64,000 nt of DNA, from contig OY759223.1 in assembly GCA_963662175.1 (NCBI GenBank), forward strand, positions 25,087,460 through 25,151,459, given 5' to 3'. Source of the stretch: Aradus depressus. Taxonomy: Eukaryota > Arthropoda > Insecta > Hemiptera > Aradidae. A model generated the notes under the pieces. That model was not told the DNA's origin. It did no database searches and saw only the letters and a program-made list of their open reading frames with translations. Numbering within the stretch: position 1 is the first letter of the stretch; each line of letters begins with the position of its first letter. This document shows positions 11,226-20,984 of the stretch, one piece after another. Made by a program: the position numbers and the translations under genes.

Positions 11226-11537
11226 GTTTATATTTCCAATTGAAGTGAAGTAAAAGCCGAGAGAGGAAGCAAAATGTATCAAATTCATTATTAGGATGGC
11301 TGTGCATCCAAGTGGAGACGATAATTTCAACCCACTGGATCCCAATTAAATTAAACCTTACCCTTGTCATACTGTCTCGATTTATGTTGGGTCCCATGAG
11401 GTTTTCACGTCGTCCAATTCCTACAACCTACTACCAGAACAGGAGCATGTAATCATTTGATGTATGTGACACTAACATTGCAAATATCGTACTAATGCAA
11501 CGCCAGAAATTGTATTATCTTTGCAAAACGTTTTTTT

Positions 11538-12336
11538 TACTTCGACAGCTATACGAAGTTATGTTCATTCATTCACAATGGCGCGACAACTCACTTAGTG
11601 AGTTAAAGCCTCCTCAACAGTGTCCGCCAGTTATCCCTGTTTTGTGCAGCTGCTCTCCAAGCAGGCATCTCAGCTTCAGCCTCCCGACGCGTCTTGTTCC
11701 GTAAAGCCGATCCGACATGGTCTTCCTCGTTCGTCCATCCTGGCCACATATCCGGCCCACCTGACTCTTTCCAGCCTGATGACCTTTACAACGTCTGGTT
11801 CCTGAGTGAGGGAATAGACTTCTTGATTCTAGTCTTCTCCATCGCTTATTGGGCCATATATTCAGCGAAGGTTTTTCCTCGGCGAAATTTTCAACGAAAT
11901 TTCATGTTTTCCGACCTCCAGTGTTCAATTTCAGTGTCTCTTTGAACACGATAAATCTCGATTGTATGAATGTATCGACACGATATTTTATTTGTGAATA
12001 CAGATATACTTCCTAAAGACGACACCAATTAATTTTGAGTGTAATCGACCAAAGGGTCTAGGGGAGAGACTTAACTCAAAAAATATCTCAAATCTTATAA
12101 CTGCCTTTATATGGTAAGATATCGACACGAAATTTCATATGTGGATTCAAAACCCCATAAGGACAACACATATCAATTTTCAGCGGAATCGGCAGAAAGG
12201 AAGCGCTCAACTCATAAGCCCCAATTTGTTTTTCATATTTGGAATCTGAAGGTGAAATTCCGTTGAAAACTCCGCATCGAATTTTTGACCGATTACATAA
12301 CTTCCCCTATACTTCGTAAAGCATTGTAAGTAAAAA
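11538..12336 (+). repeat. GAAG-family element with both ends
   Basis: Left terminus 'acttcgacagctatacgaag' (11539) and inverted right terminus 'cataacttcccctatacttc' (12296-12316) followed by 'gtaagtaaaaac'. Next to each end is the subterminal piece 'ggaatttcatgttttccgac', or its complement in diverged form (12250-12290). Two internal units with 'atcgacacgaaatttcatat' lie between. A LINE fragment (11600-11845) interrupts the left part. Confidence 0.75.
11600..11845 (-). pseudogene. non-LTR retrotransposon RT C-terminal fragment
   Basis: Minus-strand translation gives VYSLTQEPDVVKVIRLERV then RWAGYVARMDERG, and after a frame change RAAAQNRDNWRTLLRRL and stop. This is the conserved C-terminal block (RLRWAGHVARM...NR..WR) of many arthropod non-LTR reverse transcriptases. 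It is inserted in a GAAG element. Confidence 0.8.
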
Positions 12337-12784
12337 CAGCAATTATTCTGTCAGTTTTCACTGTAATCTTATTGATGTTTTGACATAAAAAATTTTCTAA
12401 AAAAATCCTTATAATGTGGATTTATATTTAATTTTAATTTTTCTTTTCAAAATAACCAAATAGACTGCTTTAAAAATGCCGCTCCCATTTGTCGGTTGAG
12501 AGACTATAAAATGAAAGACTAATCTTTATTGTATGAACGTGAGAGACTTGAAAGGGATTTCCTTTATGCTCTGTGGTTCCTACAGACTCCAAATGTATAC
12601 TTTGAGCACTAGAATGGAGAAAAGTGTACACTTTATTAAGTTTCTCAAAATATACCTTTTGTGGTAAGTGTATCCTTTGTCACTTCATGTACACTTTTGA
12701 TCTCAGTCTCTCAACGGGTTGAGTAAGTATTATTTTAATATTTATTATTTTTTAATTTGACAAAACTTTTGGAAAATAATTGTC
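12337..12784. other. unassigned; short inverted repeat 12494-12716
   Basis: CGGTTGAGAGACT near 12496 is nearly complementary to AGTCTCTCAACGG near 12704, with about 200 bp between, so this may be a tiny MITE. Otherwise nothing seen. Confidence 0.4.
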
Positions 12785-12904
12785 TTATTGTTAAAGAATG
12801 AAAACTGACATTATTGCAGAGATATTGTGAAATAATTCAAATGGACTTGAAAAATAAAATAAAACTTGTTTATTTAATATATTGTCTAATTTCACTAACT
12901 ATAT

Positions 12905-12952
12905 ATACATGGGAGTACTTTCGGTATTTCTACCATCCTCAGCCAAAAGCAT
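12905..12952 (-). ncRNA. hammerhead-like ribozyme A1, left arm
   Basis: Complement of the motif at 13044-13091, identical through the core: CTGAGGA, stem II GGTA/TACC with GAAA loop, GAAA, palindromic stem III AGTACT, cleavage-site C. Confidence 0.8.
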
Positions 12953-13043
12953 AAGAGATAAGACTGACAGTCTTATCAAAAGCATAAGAGATAAGACTGA
13001 CAGTCTTATCAAAAGCATAAGAGATAAGACAGTCTTATCTCTT

Positions 13044-13091
13044 ATGCTTTTGGCTGAGGATGGTAGAAATACCGAAAGTACTCCCATGTAT
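13044..13091 (+). ncRNA. hammerhead-like ribozyme A1, right arm
   Basis: Core CTGAGGA (13054-13060, fits CUGANGA), one unpaired T (13061), stem II GGTA (13062-13065)/TACC (13070-13073) with GAAA tetraloop, G12-A13-A14 at 13074-13076, self-complementary stem III AGTACT (13077-13082) and H17 = C (13083), the predicted cleavage site. Stem I pairs TGG (13051-13053) with CCA (13084-13086), then after a small internal loop ATGC (13044-13047) with GTAT (13088-13091). A stem III with almost no loop is the arrangement reported for Penelope-like elements, which favours dimeric action. Confidence 0.8.
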
Positions 13092-13184
13092 ATATAGTTA
13101 GTGAAATTAGACAATATCTTAAATAAACAAGTTTTATTTTATTTTTCAAGTCCATTATTGTTAAAGGTTAGTTCTTTCGCTGTT

Positions 13185-13975
13185 TTTATTTCCACAGACA
13201 TACGAAGTATAGAGAAGTTATGTAAGGGGCCAGAAATTGCGACCACTTAATTCAAGCTATATTCCCCACCAATTATCAGTCATTACGTTTTCGCTCTCTC
13301 TCCAAAGCGAATTGACCGTTTGGGCTAAAACTCAATATTTGACATTTCGATATCCTGTGATAAGCCTCTTCCCTAATCCCCCCTTCCTTTCGGTCGATTA
13401 GACTGAAAATCAATAGGTGTTGTCCTGAAGGTATGTCTACACTGGTAGACAAAATCACGCCAAAAATATATTCTTGTGGCAAGAAAAAATGTTCTTGTGG
13501 CAAAGCAAATTTCTATTTGCGGCAAAAAAGTTTTATTCTGTAGGTGATGGGGAATAGTAGCAGACAACAGTCACACTAAAATCGATTGTACATATCTGAC
13601 TGTATGTGTGTCTGTGAACACGATAACTGCTGACAGAATGAATGTTTCGACACTAAAAAAATATCTGACAATATGTGTGTCTGTAAACACGATAACTGCC
13701 GATAAAATGAGTGTATCGACACTAAAATCGATTGTCCATATCTCACTGTATGTGTGTCTGTGAAAACGATAACTGCCGATAAAATGAATGTATCGACACT
13801 AAAATTTATATGTGTATACAAAATCCCATAAGGGTGACACCTATTTATGACCAGATGAAGGGCTCAACTGAAAAATTGATGTAATGAGTCTATCGACACA
13901 AAGGTATGAGGATTCCGAAGACCCTAAAAGTCTACTAGTTTTGAAGGGAGAGCTTAAAACTTGACTAATTTGTGT
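13185..13975. repeat. GAAG-family tract, rearranged
   Basis: Left terminus 'cagacatacgaagtatagag', then reverse-orientation tail, then three tandem short units with 'gataactgccgataaaatga' (13600-13800), ending in 'gtacagtcgctaattcact'. Mixed orientation suggests internal rearrangement or nested copies. Confidence 0.7.
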
Positions 13976-14439
13976 TGAGCAAGTACAGTCGCTAATTCAC
14001 TGACAATTTTTTCCACCTTTTATTATTTTTTTTTTTTTGAATTATCATAATTGAATCGAGGGTTTTTCCAGACTTTTATGGTAAAGAAGAGAAAATCATT
14101 TCAGTAATAATACTTGAAAAAGAAAAAGTTTTTCATCTGACATTTTTGACGAGGTGAGTTGACTGTTGAAAGCAAACAATTAATTTGAGTTGGCCGAGGA
14201 TTGGATCTCTTTGTAATCTAATCATTTTCAGAAGTGAGTTTTCTCACCTGGGTTAACGGAAAATAACGTTTTCCTGCCTTGTTACAGTGATAATACATCA
14301 TGATTCAATTGCGCTTATGACTAAATCTCAGAATCGGGCTAAGACAACCAAATTTTGATGACATTATATCATAAAAGTGAAAGATGGAAATTATTTCTTA
14401 ACCGGACCGGGGGAGAAAAGGCACGCTTACTACGGATTC

Positions 14440-15375
14440 CAAAAATGTCAGTGAACACGATAACTCCCGATAAAATGAACGTATCGATACGAAATTGTAT
14501 ATGTGAACTCAAAAACCTCTAAAGACGACACCTATTGATTTTCAGCCAAATTGATCAAAAGTGAGGGGGGAATAGGGGGAGGCTTAACGTAAAAAACTGA
14601 AAGAAATTCCGTTGTTATGGTTGTATCGGCACAAAATTTCATATTGTATTAAAAACCCCATAAGAACAACAACTCTTAATTTTTAGCCAAATCGGCCAAA
14701 GGGGAGGGGGATTGACGGAGAGGGGGGGAATTTCAACGGAATTTTATGTTTTCCAATCTCCCAAATTACAAAAATGAAATCAAAAATGTCTGCCTGCAAG
14801 TCTGTGAAAAAGATAACTGCCGATAGAGTGAATTTATCGAAACTAAATTTCGTATGCAACCTCAAAATTTCATGAGGAAGACATTTATTAATTTTTAGCT
14901 GAATCGCCCAAAGGGAATGGGGGATCTGAGGGGCTCAACTCAAAAACAACAGTAACTGCCAATATAATGATTGTATCGATACAAAATTTTATATTTGAAT
15001 TTAAAACTCCCTGAGGGCATTACCTGTTAAGGGTCAGAGGAATCAGCCGAAGGGAAAGGGGGGTGGAGGAGGCGGCTTAACTCAAAAATCCTAATAATGA
15101 ATTTATCGACACAAAATTTAGTAAGAGGATTTAGGAGCCCCTGTGTAAGTTAACTATTGAATATTGGTGCAAACGGTCGGAAAAGTTAATTGATTATTTC
15201 GTTGTGGGGAAGTACATTGTCGATGATTCAGAATCGGCCTAGGGGAAGGGAAGGAAGTAATGAAGGTATGAGAAGAAGCCCTTATTTAGCTCAAAGGGCT
15301 CGATTGGTTTTGGAGGAAGAGTGGAAACTTCGATTAGAAAAAAATTGATGGGGAAGTACATTGGATTCATCGACG
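14440..15375 (+). repeat. GAAG-family tract with several internal units
   Basis: At least four successive units, each with 'tgaatgtatcgacac'-type and 'gccaaatcggccaaagg'-type motifs (14450, 14610, 14815, 14950, 15090). They end in 'ggatttaggagcccctgtgt' and 'ggggaagtacattgtcgatg'. Confidence 0.75.
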
Positions 15376-15399
15376 ACTTTTTTTTTTCCTCTCTCTTTT

Positions 15400-16042
15400 A
15401 TTGGATTCAAATGTTCCCCTCTTAAATTGAAGCCCACTCAAGGGTGGACTTGAGACAATGGCCAGACTGGCAATTATGCTAATCTTGAATATACTTGTAC
15501 TTGAGTTGGCGCAGGAACGACTTAAGTTGGGTTAGATGGGTGCGGTCTACTACTCCAGGCTCTGCCTTAGCTTTCTTCAATCTTTCATTGGGTTACTTTA
15601 ACGTTTTTAAGTTCAGGATCTAAAAAGTTGTCCATTAGTTTTTTTGCAATATTATACTTTTGAAAAAAATATAACCCATAGAGAAATTGATTTCTTTACT
15701 GCCCTTCCCAAACTAACAATGTTTATGTTAGAGGAAACCCTCTATTCGGAAACAATTTTTTTTTTTTTTTTCAAAAATTATAATAAAAAAATAATTATGT
15801 TTCATATTCAGAAACATATATTTTTTCTGGTAGAGTTCCTCCACAGATATCCTCTTAAGGTCTTTCGATTCTACGTTTTAATAATGATTTTTTATTATTT
15901 TTACACTAATTTATTTTATTTCTCTTATTTGTTTTATTCTTTTATGTATTTTTATTAATTTTATTATTTATATATCTATATGTTTTTATATAATTGTTAT
16001 TGTTATTTTCTTTTCTTTCTCTTTTTTATATTTCGCACATTT
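15400..16042. other. unassigned AT-rich DNA
   Basis: The 104-residue frame at 15644-15958 is a Phe/Tyr/Lys-rich translation of A+T-rich sequence and matches nothing I know. Confidence 0.55.
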
Positions 16043-16084
16043 TGACCAGATGAAGGGTCGTTAGAACGTCCCGAAATGTCGTCA
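16043..16084 (+). ncRNA. hammerhead-like motif E (core substituted)
   Basis: Stem I TGAC (16043-16046)/GTCA (16081-16084) is perfect. The core reads CAGATGA (U4 to A), then an unpaired A, stem II GGG/CCC extended by CG/CG, GAAA (16073-16076), short stem III ATGT, H17 = C at 16080. The substitution at an invariant core base predicts an inactive ribozyme. No element boundaries recognised. Confidence 0.55.
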
Positions 16085-16138
16085 TGAAAAAGAGTATCTG
16101 TCAATATAGTCTCCTACAACATCCCCTAAAGACCTTTA

Positions 16139-16282
16139 CCGTCGGTGAATAAAATTGTAGGATAGGCAAAATGTAGGACCCCCTTAATAGAGTCGGTCTC
16201 ATGCCCACCAGAGCGACGATAGAGCGCTCGGGTAGTAGGCAAAATGACGTCGTAGATAAAGCCCGAGCATGAGTCACAATAA
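16139..16282 (+). repeat. SINE-T copy, 3' half
   Basis: From 'ggtgaataaaattgtaggat' to 'gcccgagcatgagtcacaat', matching the SINE at 4719 at its 3' end. Confidence 0.85.
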
Positions 16283-16314
16283 ATAACCCAAATAATGTAA
16301 CCATTTATATTTTT

Positions 16315-16530
16315 CATATGTGATGATAGTAAGATGATGTGGGACGAGATTTCTCATAGAAATAACAGTGGTTGTCTTCCCACTGTTTTATTTTAGACCA
16401 GAACCGGTTTTAAACGCAACAGCGTCATCATCAGTGGTTCATTTACCCCACCCACACAGTACAGCGGTTAAAGGACAACGTGCTAAATAACAGATAAAAC
16501 AGTGGGAAGACAACGTCTTTTATTTCTATG
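16315..16530 (-). mobile_element. hammerhead-bearing element, family B, copy 2
   Basis: Exact 12-bp direct repeats ATTTATATTTTT flank it (16303-16314 and 16531-16542). Extension at left (catatgtgatagtaagatga), minus-strand ribozyme in the left arm, inverted partial arm at right (gataaaacagtgggaagaca). Confidence 0.8.
16397..16438 (-). ncRNA. hammerhead-like ribozyme B, catalytically dead copy
   Basis: Stem I ACCA/TGGT, core CTGATGA and stem III AACCGGTT are intact, but GAAA is TAAA (G12 to U) and the preceding C is T. Confidence 0.75.
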
Positions 16531-16842
16531 ATTTATATTTTTTTAAACCTTATAATTTTTTCAGAATTTTGCTTGATTAATGCGATTTGGTTCTATGCAA
16601 AAATCGTCCTATACAAAAAATGTTCTCATCAAATGTCTAACAATTTTTGTCGAATTTTACGCTTGACCAACATACACAGAGTTATACCATCTCAAAGATT
16701 GCTTTCCTTAACTAAAAAAATATAGTTATTAAGACTCATGCCCGGGCTTTAACTACGAGCAAGCAAATGACCCTAAGGAGTTCAAATTCGTACTGGCGGG
16801 GCATGGACATGTTGACCCACCTCAACCCCCATTGCAAGTCCC

Positions 16843-16905
16843 CCATCTTATGACGTATCTTATTACCTTGTTATGGTATAAGGAAATAAATATTGTTATT
16901 ATTAT
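16843..16905 (+). repeat. retroelement 3'-tail-like repeat
   Basis: 'gacgtatcttattaccttgt' followed by 'ggaaataaatattgttatta' recurs at about 53563-53613, each ending in an ATT-rich tail. It resembles the 3' end of an unidentified LINE. Confidence 0.5.
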
Positions 16906-16957
16906 AGCTAGAGAGCTAGAGTTACTGGGAGTTGAGGTACTGGGAGAGTTGAGTTAC

Positions 16958-17211
16958 CTCTGACGAGTGTGAGGATGCCGAGGGGCATGACGAGGATGGC
17001 CACCATGAGGTCGGTGATGGCGAGTGACATGAGAAAGTAGTTGGTGACGTTCTGAAGTCGACGTTCCCAGTAGATGGCCAGACAGACGAGAATGTTACCA
17101 GCGGCTGTTGCCAGGACCAGTGCCAGTGCCACAAGGGCCCACCAGTTCTTACCACAACTGTCGCACATGACTCCGCGGCATCCTCCTCCTCCCGGCTCTC
17201 CTCCTCCCAGT
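16958..17211 (-). CDS. biogenic-amine GPCR exon (TM1-TM2), probably 5-HT2-type serotonin receptor
   Basis: A single internal exon of 254 nt: one base finishing a split codon, 84 codons, and one base starting the next. The acceptor is ...CTGTTTCAG before 17211 and the donor is AG|GTAACT after 16958. The frame starts LGGGEPGGGG, then MCDSCGKNWW, then TM1 (about WWALVALALVLATAAGNILV, holding the GN of position 1.50), an intracellular loop ERRLQNVTNYF, and TM2 (SLAITDLMVAILVMPLGI, with Asp 2.50). ERRLQNVTNYF-LMSLAITDL is typical of insect 5-HT2-type receptors. D2-like dopamine receptors have a similar layout but usually ALQTTTNY/SLQTVTNY, so I favour 5-HT2. The ATG inside the frame need not be the start, because the frame is open through the acceptor. 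The Gly-rich stretch before it would be extracellular N-terminus. TM3-TM7 exons are not in the window. Confidence 0.85.
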
Positions 17212-18044
17212 CTGAAACAGTCAAAAGGGGGAGTATAACTATAGGAGATGGTGGAGCCTATGGGCTCTTAATACCATCCGGTATTATCCCGGCTTAAGTC
17301 TGAGAGGTTGAAAGAAGACGGATGATTTTAGAACACTGCACTATTCCAGCCTCTATGAAATTAGGCAGATACGAGCAGCGTTGTCAAATCTCTCCACTCA
17401 GGTTTGGCAACACTCTTAGCTAGCCGGCAAGTGTAGACAGCTCATTTGAAAATAGGTATAAATTGAACTCCGCCAAAACACATTTAATTAACACTGCCTG
17501 CTTACATATTATATATTACTTTACTAAGTGACAACGTTTGTATAAATTACAAGCAGGAATGTATTAGGTATCACAGCAAAATTGTGGAGTAGAAACAGTT
17601 ACTCTTTGTAAATCCAGTTGATGTGTCCTTCTAGTGAAACAGTCCAGGTTCTCCTGATATAGAGAAACATATATTGTTCATAAAAAAAAATATATTTCTC
17701 AATATAAGCGATATAATATGTCAATTATATTTACATTTGCTTTAGCTCGTGCGTTAGCACGTTTTTATAATATATCACAGGACTTCGACTATCTGACTAA
17801 TAGAGATAAACACAGTCTGAACGAAAAAACTGAATTTTGCGAATTAAATTCATCCCATCACTCAAATACCATAAACAAAAAATACAGTTGGCGGAATTCA
17901 ATATGAGTAGAAAGGACGTTTGGCGCAGTTCAATAGTTTTAAATATTACAAAAAAGGGTAGGTAACTTAAAATAACAGATATCCCATTGGCGCTATTCGA
18001 TTTCGCCGAGACAGTTGAGCCACAAAACATGGCTCTCAATATTA
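17212..18044. other. presumed intron upstream of the receptor exon
   Basis: No further exon or repeat recognised. The small frames here are AT-rich and unremarkable. Confidence 0.5.
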
Positions 18045-18094
18045 TTGTTCAAGCCCTGAGGAAGGCTAACAATTTATCGAAAGCTCGTTAACAA
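18045..18094 (+). ncRNA. decayed hammerhead-like motif F
   Basis: Core CTGAGGA (18056-18062), unpaired A, stem II GGCTAA/TTTATC with two mismatches, GAAA (18079-18082), stem III AGCT, H17 = C (18086). Stem I closes with one C-G pair and resumes as TTGTT (18045-18049)/AACAA (18090-18094). Probably inactive. Confidence 0.4.
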
Positions 18095-18116
18095 CTTATC
18101 CGATACATTCACCAGA

Positions 18117-18220
18117 ATATTAATACTCAATAATGACTATTAATACTTAATTATGAGTATTAATACTCAATTATGAAAATACTCATATTAATACTCAATT
18201 ATGAATATTAATAACCCATT
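18117..18220. repeat. short palindromic minisatellite
   Basis: Five to six copies of ATTAATACTCAATTATGA-like units, several partly self-complementary. Confidence 0.75.
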
Positions 18221-18487
18221 TTCTTTTACTATATAACATAAATACCTCATACTAACTTTTCCCTTTCTCTGTTTCAGGTATAAATCGCTCTACTATTTAC
18301 TGTTCTTATGAATTTCGGTGAGTAATGCAGTCAAATATAATTTAAAGTAATTTTATACATAAATGCTGATAAGAATGTGATCTCCATATAAAAAAAAAAA
18401 ATAATAATAATAAAAAAAAGTAACAAATTGTACATAAATATATAACGCATTTATGTTGGTAGCCGATTCAGTCAGTTTTAATCAAAC

Positions 18488-18652
18488 ACCGGTGCCTGTC
18501 TATTGTGCTCTGAGATTGTGGGTTTGATACCCGGCCAAAGTCCTTAGAGGAACTAAACCAGGGTAGACAACCTTTAGGACTGCCTTAGTAGAGTCGGGCT
18601 CCAGACTATATCCAGCGATATGAAATGTAGTTGGAGCCCGGTCACGAGTCAC
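18488..18652 (+). repeat. SINE-T copy, degenerate
   Basis: Head-like 'ccggtgcctgtctattgtgc', B-box-like 'gggtttgatacccggcc', a shortened body, and 'gagcccggtcacgagtcaca' near the 3' end. Confidence 0.65.
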
Positions 18653-18659
18653 AATACGA

Positions 18660-19330
18660 AGCAATCAACTTTGTGATGGAGAATATTCTTTTTAATTTTT
18701 TTTTTTTTTTAATTTTTACTGGAACCAATTATTTTTTTTAATCTAGAATACCTATATATATATTTTTTTTTTTGAACTTGAATGGTATATGACATATTTG
18801 TCAGATGTACATGCAATTTTTCCAAAAAAAATTTATATGAAATAAAATGGAGCTTCTGTATAGTACAATACAAAACTAATAAAATAATCCTGGTCAAAAT
18901 AACAAATAAAATATAAAAAGTTTTTATTTATTTATTTCTGCGTATTCCAATCCTTGGACTATTCCGCCGAGTTGATCATATCTAGATTAGCCTTTTATAC
19001 CCAAATACCCAAGGATTTTTATTATATTTTGACATAGTTTTCCCTAAACCATTTCTTACAAAAGCGAAAAATGTATCCCCGTTGAGAACATCTTGGCATC
19101 GCTCCCCGAACACTGCTAACAGTGTTCGAGAACTCCAAACAAAAGTCATTAGCAGTATGAATTCTCAATGATTAATTACAAACAGAGTTAACGCTAATGT
19201 GGTTATTGGTAAATGTTTCTACCAACAGAAGAAAAATATACATATATATATATAAATTAGGGTGTATCGAAAAAAATTTTTTTAGCCGGCTATGGTTTAA
19301 AATGAAAGATCTTATCATAAATAACTCACC
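18660..19330. other. unassigned AT-rich DNA
   Basis: Poly-T/poly-A runs and no gene. 'agggtgtatcgaaaaaaatt' at 19259 may mark the outer end of the long-TIR element that follows. Confidence 0.5.
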
Positions 19331-20219
19331 AGATTTTTTTTCCAATATATAGATGGCGCACCGATCGCTTGAAAATGCCATTTTTTACACATTTTCATTT
19401 TCAAGGCTTGATAACTTTTTGTAGTTTGGACGATATTTCCTGCTATTTTTACACAAACAGCCCACAACAATATGCAGCCAATTTCACGTATTAATTGATT
19501 TTTATCTGTAATCTATTGCTGCATAAAAAATTATGAATAACTATCATTATTTTAATTAAATATATAATTTTATATTTATTTCATATTTTTAGCTATTCAA
19601 GAATCGATCATTACTTGCGTATACTTGGTGTGATCAAGTCAAGATCAATTTTACCTTCTTTCAAAACAAAGAAAGATTTCGTTGTACCGAACGAAGAAAA
19701 CTAGAATCTGTGTTCAAAAATTGATTTTAGGTGTTTTGTTCACTTGTTTCGGCGATGTAATGTATAAATAATATTCAATTTTTGCTCACAAACGAAATAA
19801 AATTTTGTTTCCAACAATGTTTCATCTCAAAATTCATCAAAAATGATAAAACGTTATAAAAACATAGAATTTTACTGTTTTTTTCATTTCCTTTCGTTTT
19901 TAGATTTTCGTTCTGTATTTTTTTTTACAAGAAAATTACAAAAAAATCATGAGAATAGCTAAAAATATGAAATAAATATAAAATTATATATTTAATTAAA
20001 ATAATGATAGTTATTCATAATTTTTTATGCAGCAATAGATTGCAGATAATTTCAATTAATACGTGAAATTGGCTGCATATTGTTGTGGGCTGTTTGTGTA
20101 AAAATAGCAGGAAATATCGTCCAAGCTACAAAAAATTAGCAAGCTTTAAAAATGAAACAGTGTAAAAAATGGCATTTTCAAGCGATCGGTGCGCCATCTG
20201 TACATTGGGAAAAAATTCT
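19331..20219. mobile_element. long-TIR element of unknown superfamily
   Basis: Inverted arms of about 268 bp (19331-19598 and 19953-20219), including 'agatggcgcaccgatcgctt' near the outer ends and 'gaatagctaaaaatatgaaa' at the inner ends, enclose about 354 bp. No transposase frame and no TSD that I can fix. No hammerhead core found in the arms, so it is kept separate from families A-H. Confidence 0.75.
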
Positions 20220-20719
20220 CTCTCTTACATTATATTTTGAGTTTTTCCAATAAAATGTATGTAGAAGAATTATCTAAGAGAAAAATACATGAGTAGATTT
20301 TGAAATAAATGAGGTTGGTAAGTTTAGTCTGTAGACTGGGCAATGGTACACGGGTAAACGTATTTGTTTGGCTTTGCCCTCATGTGGGGTTTACCTGATA
20401 TTGATGAAGGTTCGACCTGTGTCCAACATATGAAGCTTACACTAACCCAACCTCCAGCTGAGCTTTTCAATAATCCTTTAATGTTTTATAGGAAACTAGC
20501 AGGGTTACCTGGCGTTGCTAGGTTGGTAACTATTATATGATTCATTAGATTACATTCGATGTCCGGACAAAGAATATAAAGTTTATGGGGATTTTCTTTG
20601 ATATTTTGTGTAAGGAGAGTTTCTTTTAAAAATCAATAACTTTTCTATTTTTTTCTTATAGGTCTCTTCCTCCCAATTTAATGATATTTCATTATTTATT
20701 TCTTCATCAAAAATTTACA

Positions 20720-20753
20720 TCAAACAGTTTCGGGCCTTGCCCATTATCAATGA
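20720..20753 (-). ncRNA. hammerhead-like motif H, left arm
   Basis: Complement reads TCA, TTGATAA, T, GGGC-AAG-GCCC, GAAA, CTGT, T, TGA. Same substituted core as the right-arm copy. Confidence 0.45.
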
Positions 20754-20950
20754 CTTCCCATTTATTCATCATGAAAGCTCATTCTTATGTTATTTTTGAC
20801 TTCCATAAAAATTCTTATAATTATGTACGGAGCTTCACAAAGTAAATCTGGAAACCATAAATAATTAGTACCTAATTATACTTGAAAAAAAAATTTTATG
20901 GAAGTCAAAAATTACATAAGAATGAGCTTTCATGATGAATAAATGGGAAG

Positions 20951-20984
20951 TCATTGATAATGGGCAAGGCCCGAAACTGTTTGA
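20951..20984 (+). ncRNA. hammerhead-like motif H, right arm
   Basis: Stem I TCA/TGA, core TTGATAA (expected CUGANGA; C3 to U and G8 to A), stem II GGGC/GCCC with AAG loop, GAAA (20973-20976), stem III ACTGT, H17 = T (20981). Two core changes predict inactivity. Confidence 0.45.

Larger units (their letters stand above)
12797..13154. mobile_element. hammerhead-bearing palindromic element, family A, copy 1
   Basis: A 358-bp element flanked by exact 12-bp direct repeats TTATTGTTAAAG (12785-12796 and 13155-13166). Two long inverted arms (about 12840-12980 and 13030-13150) each carry a hammerhead-like motif pointing outward. The left end extends about 44 nt beyond the inverted arms (starting aatgaaaactgac), whereas the right end stops at the arm. 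The centre has two tandem copies of a 33-bp unit beginning AAAAGCATAAGAGATAAGAC. Inverted pseudo-LTRs, a one-sided extension and variable-length TSD match Penelope-like retroelements. No coding sequence is present. Confidence 0.85.
16130..16760. repeat. duplicated segment, copy 2
   Basis: Same order as 4835-5440: SINE-T 3' half (16139-16282), ribozyme-B element (16315-16530), a 200-bp unique stretch, and a SINE-T tail fragment in reverse (16733-16760), after which the similarity stops abruptly. Confidence 0.85.

Noticed and set aside
11550..11562. Exact match to a 13-bp loxP arm (TATACGAAGTTAT)
   Set aside because: It is one variant of the GAAG-family terminus ATACGAAGTATAGGGGAAGT. There is no second arm with the 8-bp spacer, so it is coincidence, not a recombinase site or vector trace.
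12882..13114. Two mirror 71-residue frames on opposite strands beginning MSNFTNYIYMGVLS
   Set aside because: They are identical because the DNA is a palindrome (family A element). The frame is a by-product of the ribozyme arms, not a protein gene. The same applies to 42660-42866 and 42877-43122.
15644..15958. 104-residue Phe/Tyr-rich frame resembling a membrane protein
   Set aside because: Hydrophobicity comes from T-rich low-complexity DNA; no conserved motif.
16840..16957. Further receptor exon downstream of 16957 on the minus strand
   Set aside because: The expected TM3 region (DRY-type motif) was looked for in the minus-strand frames and not found in the window.
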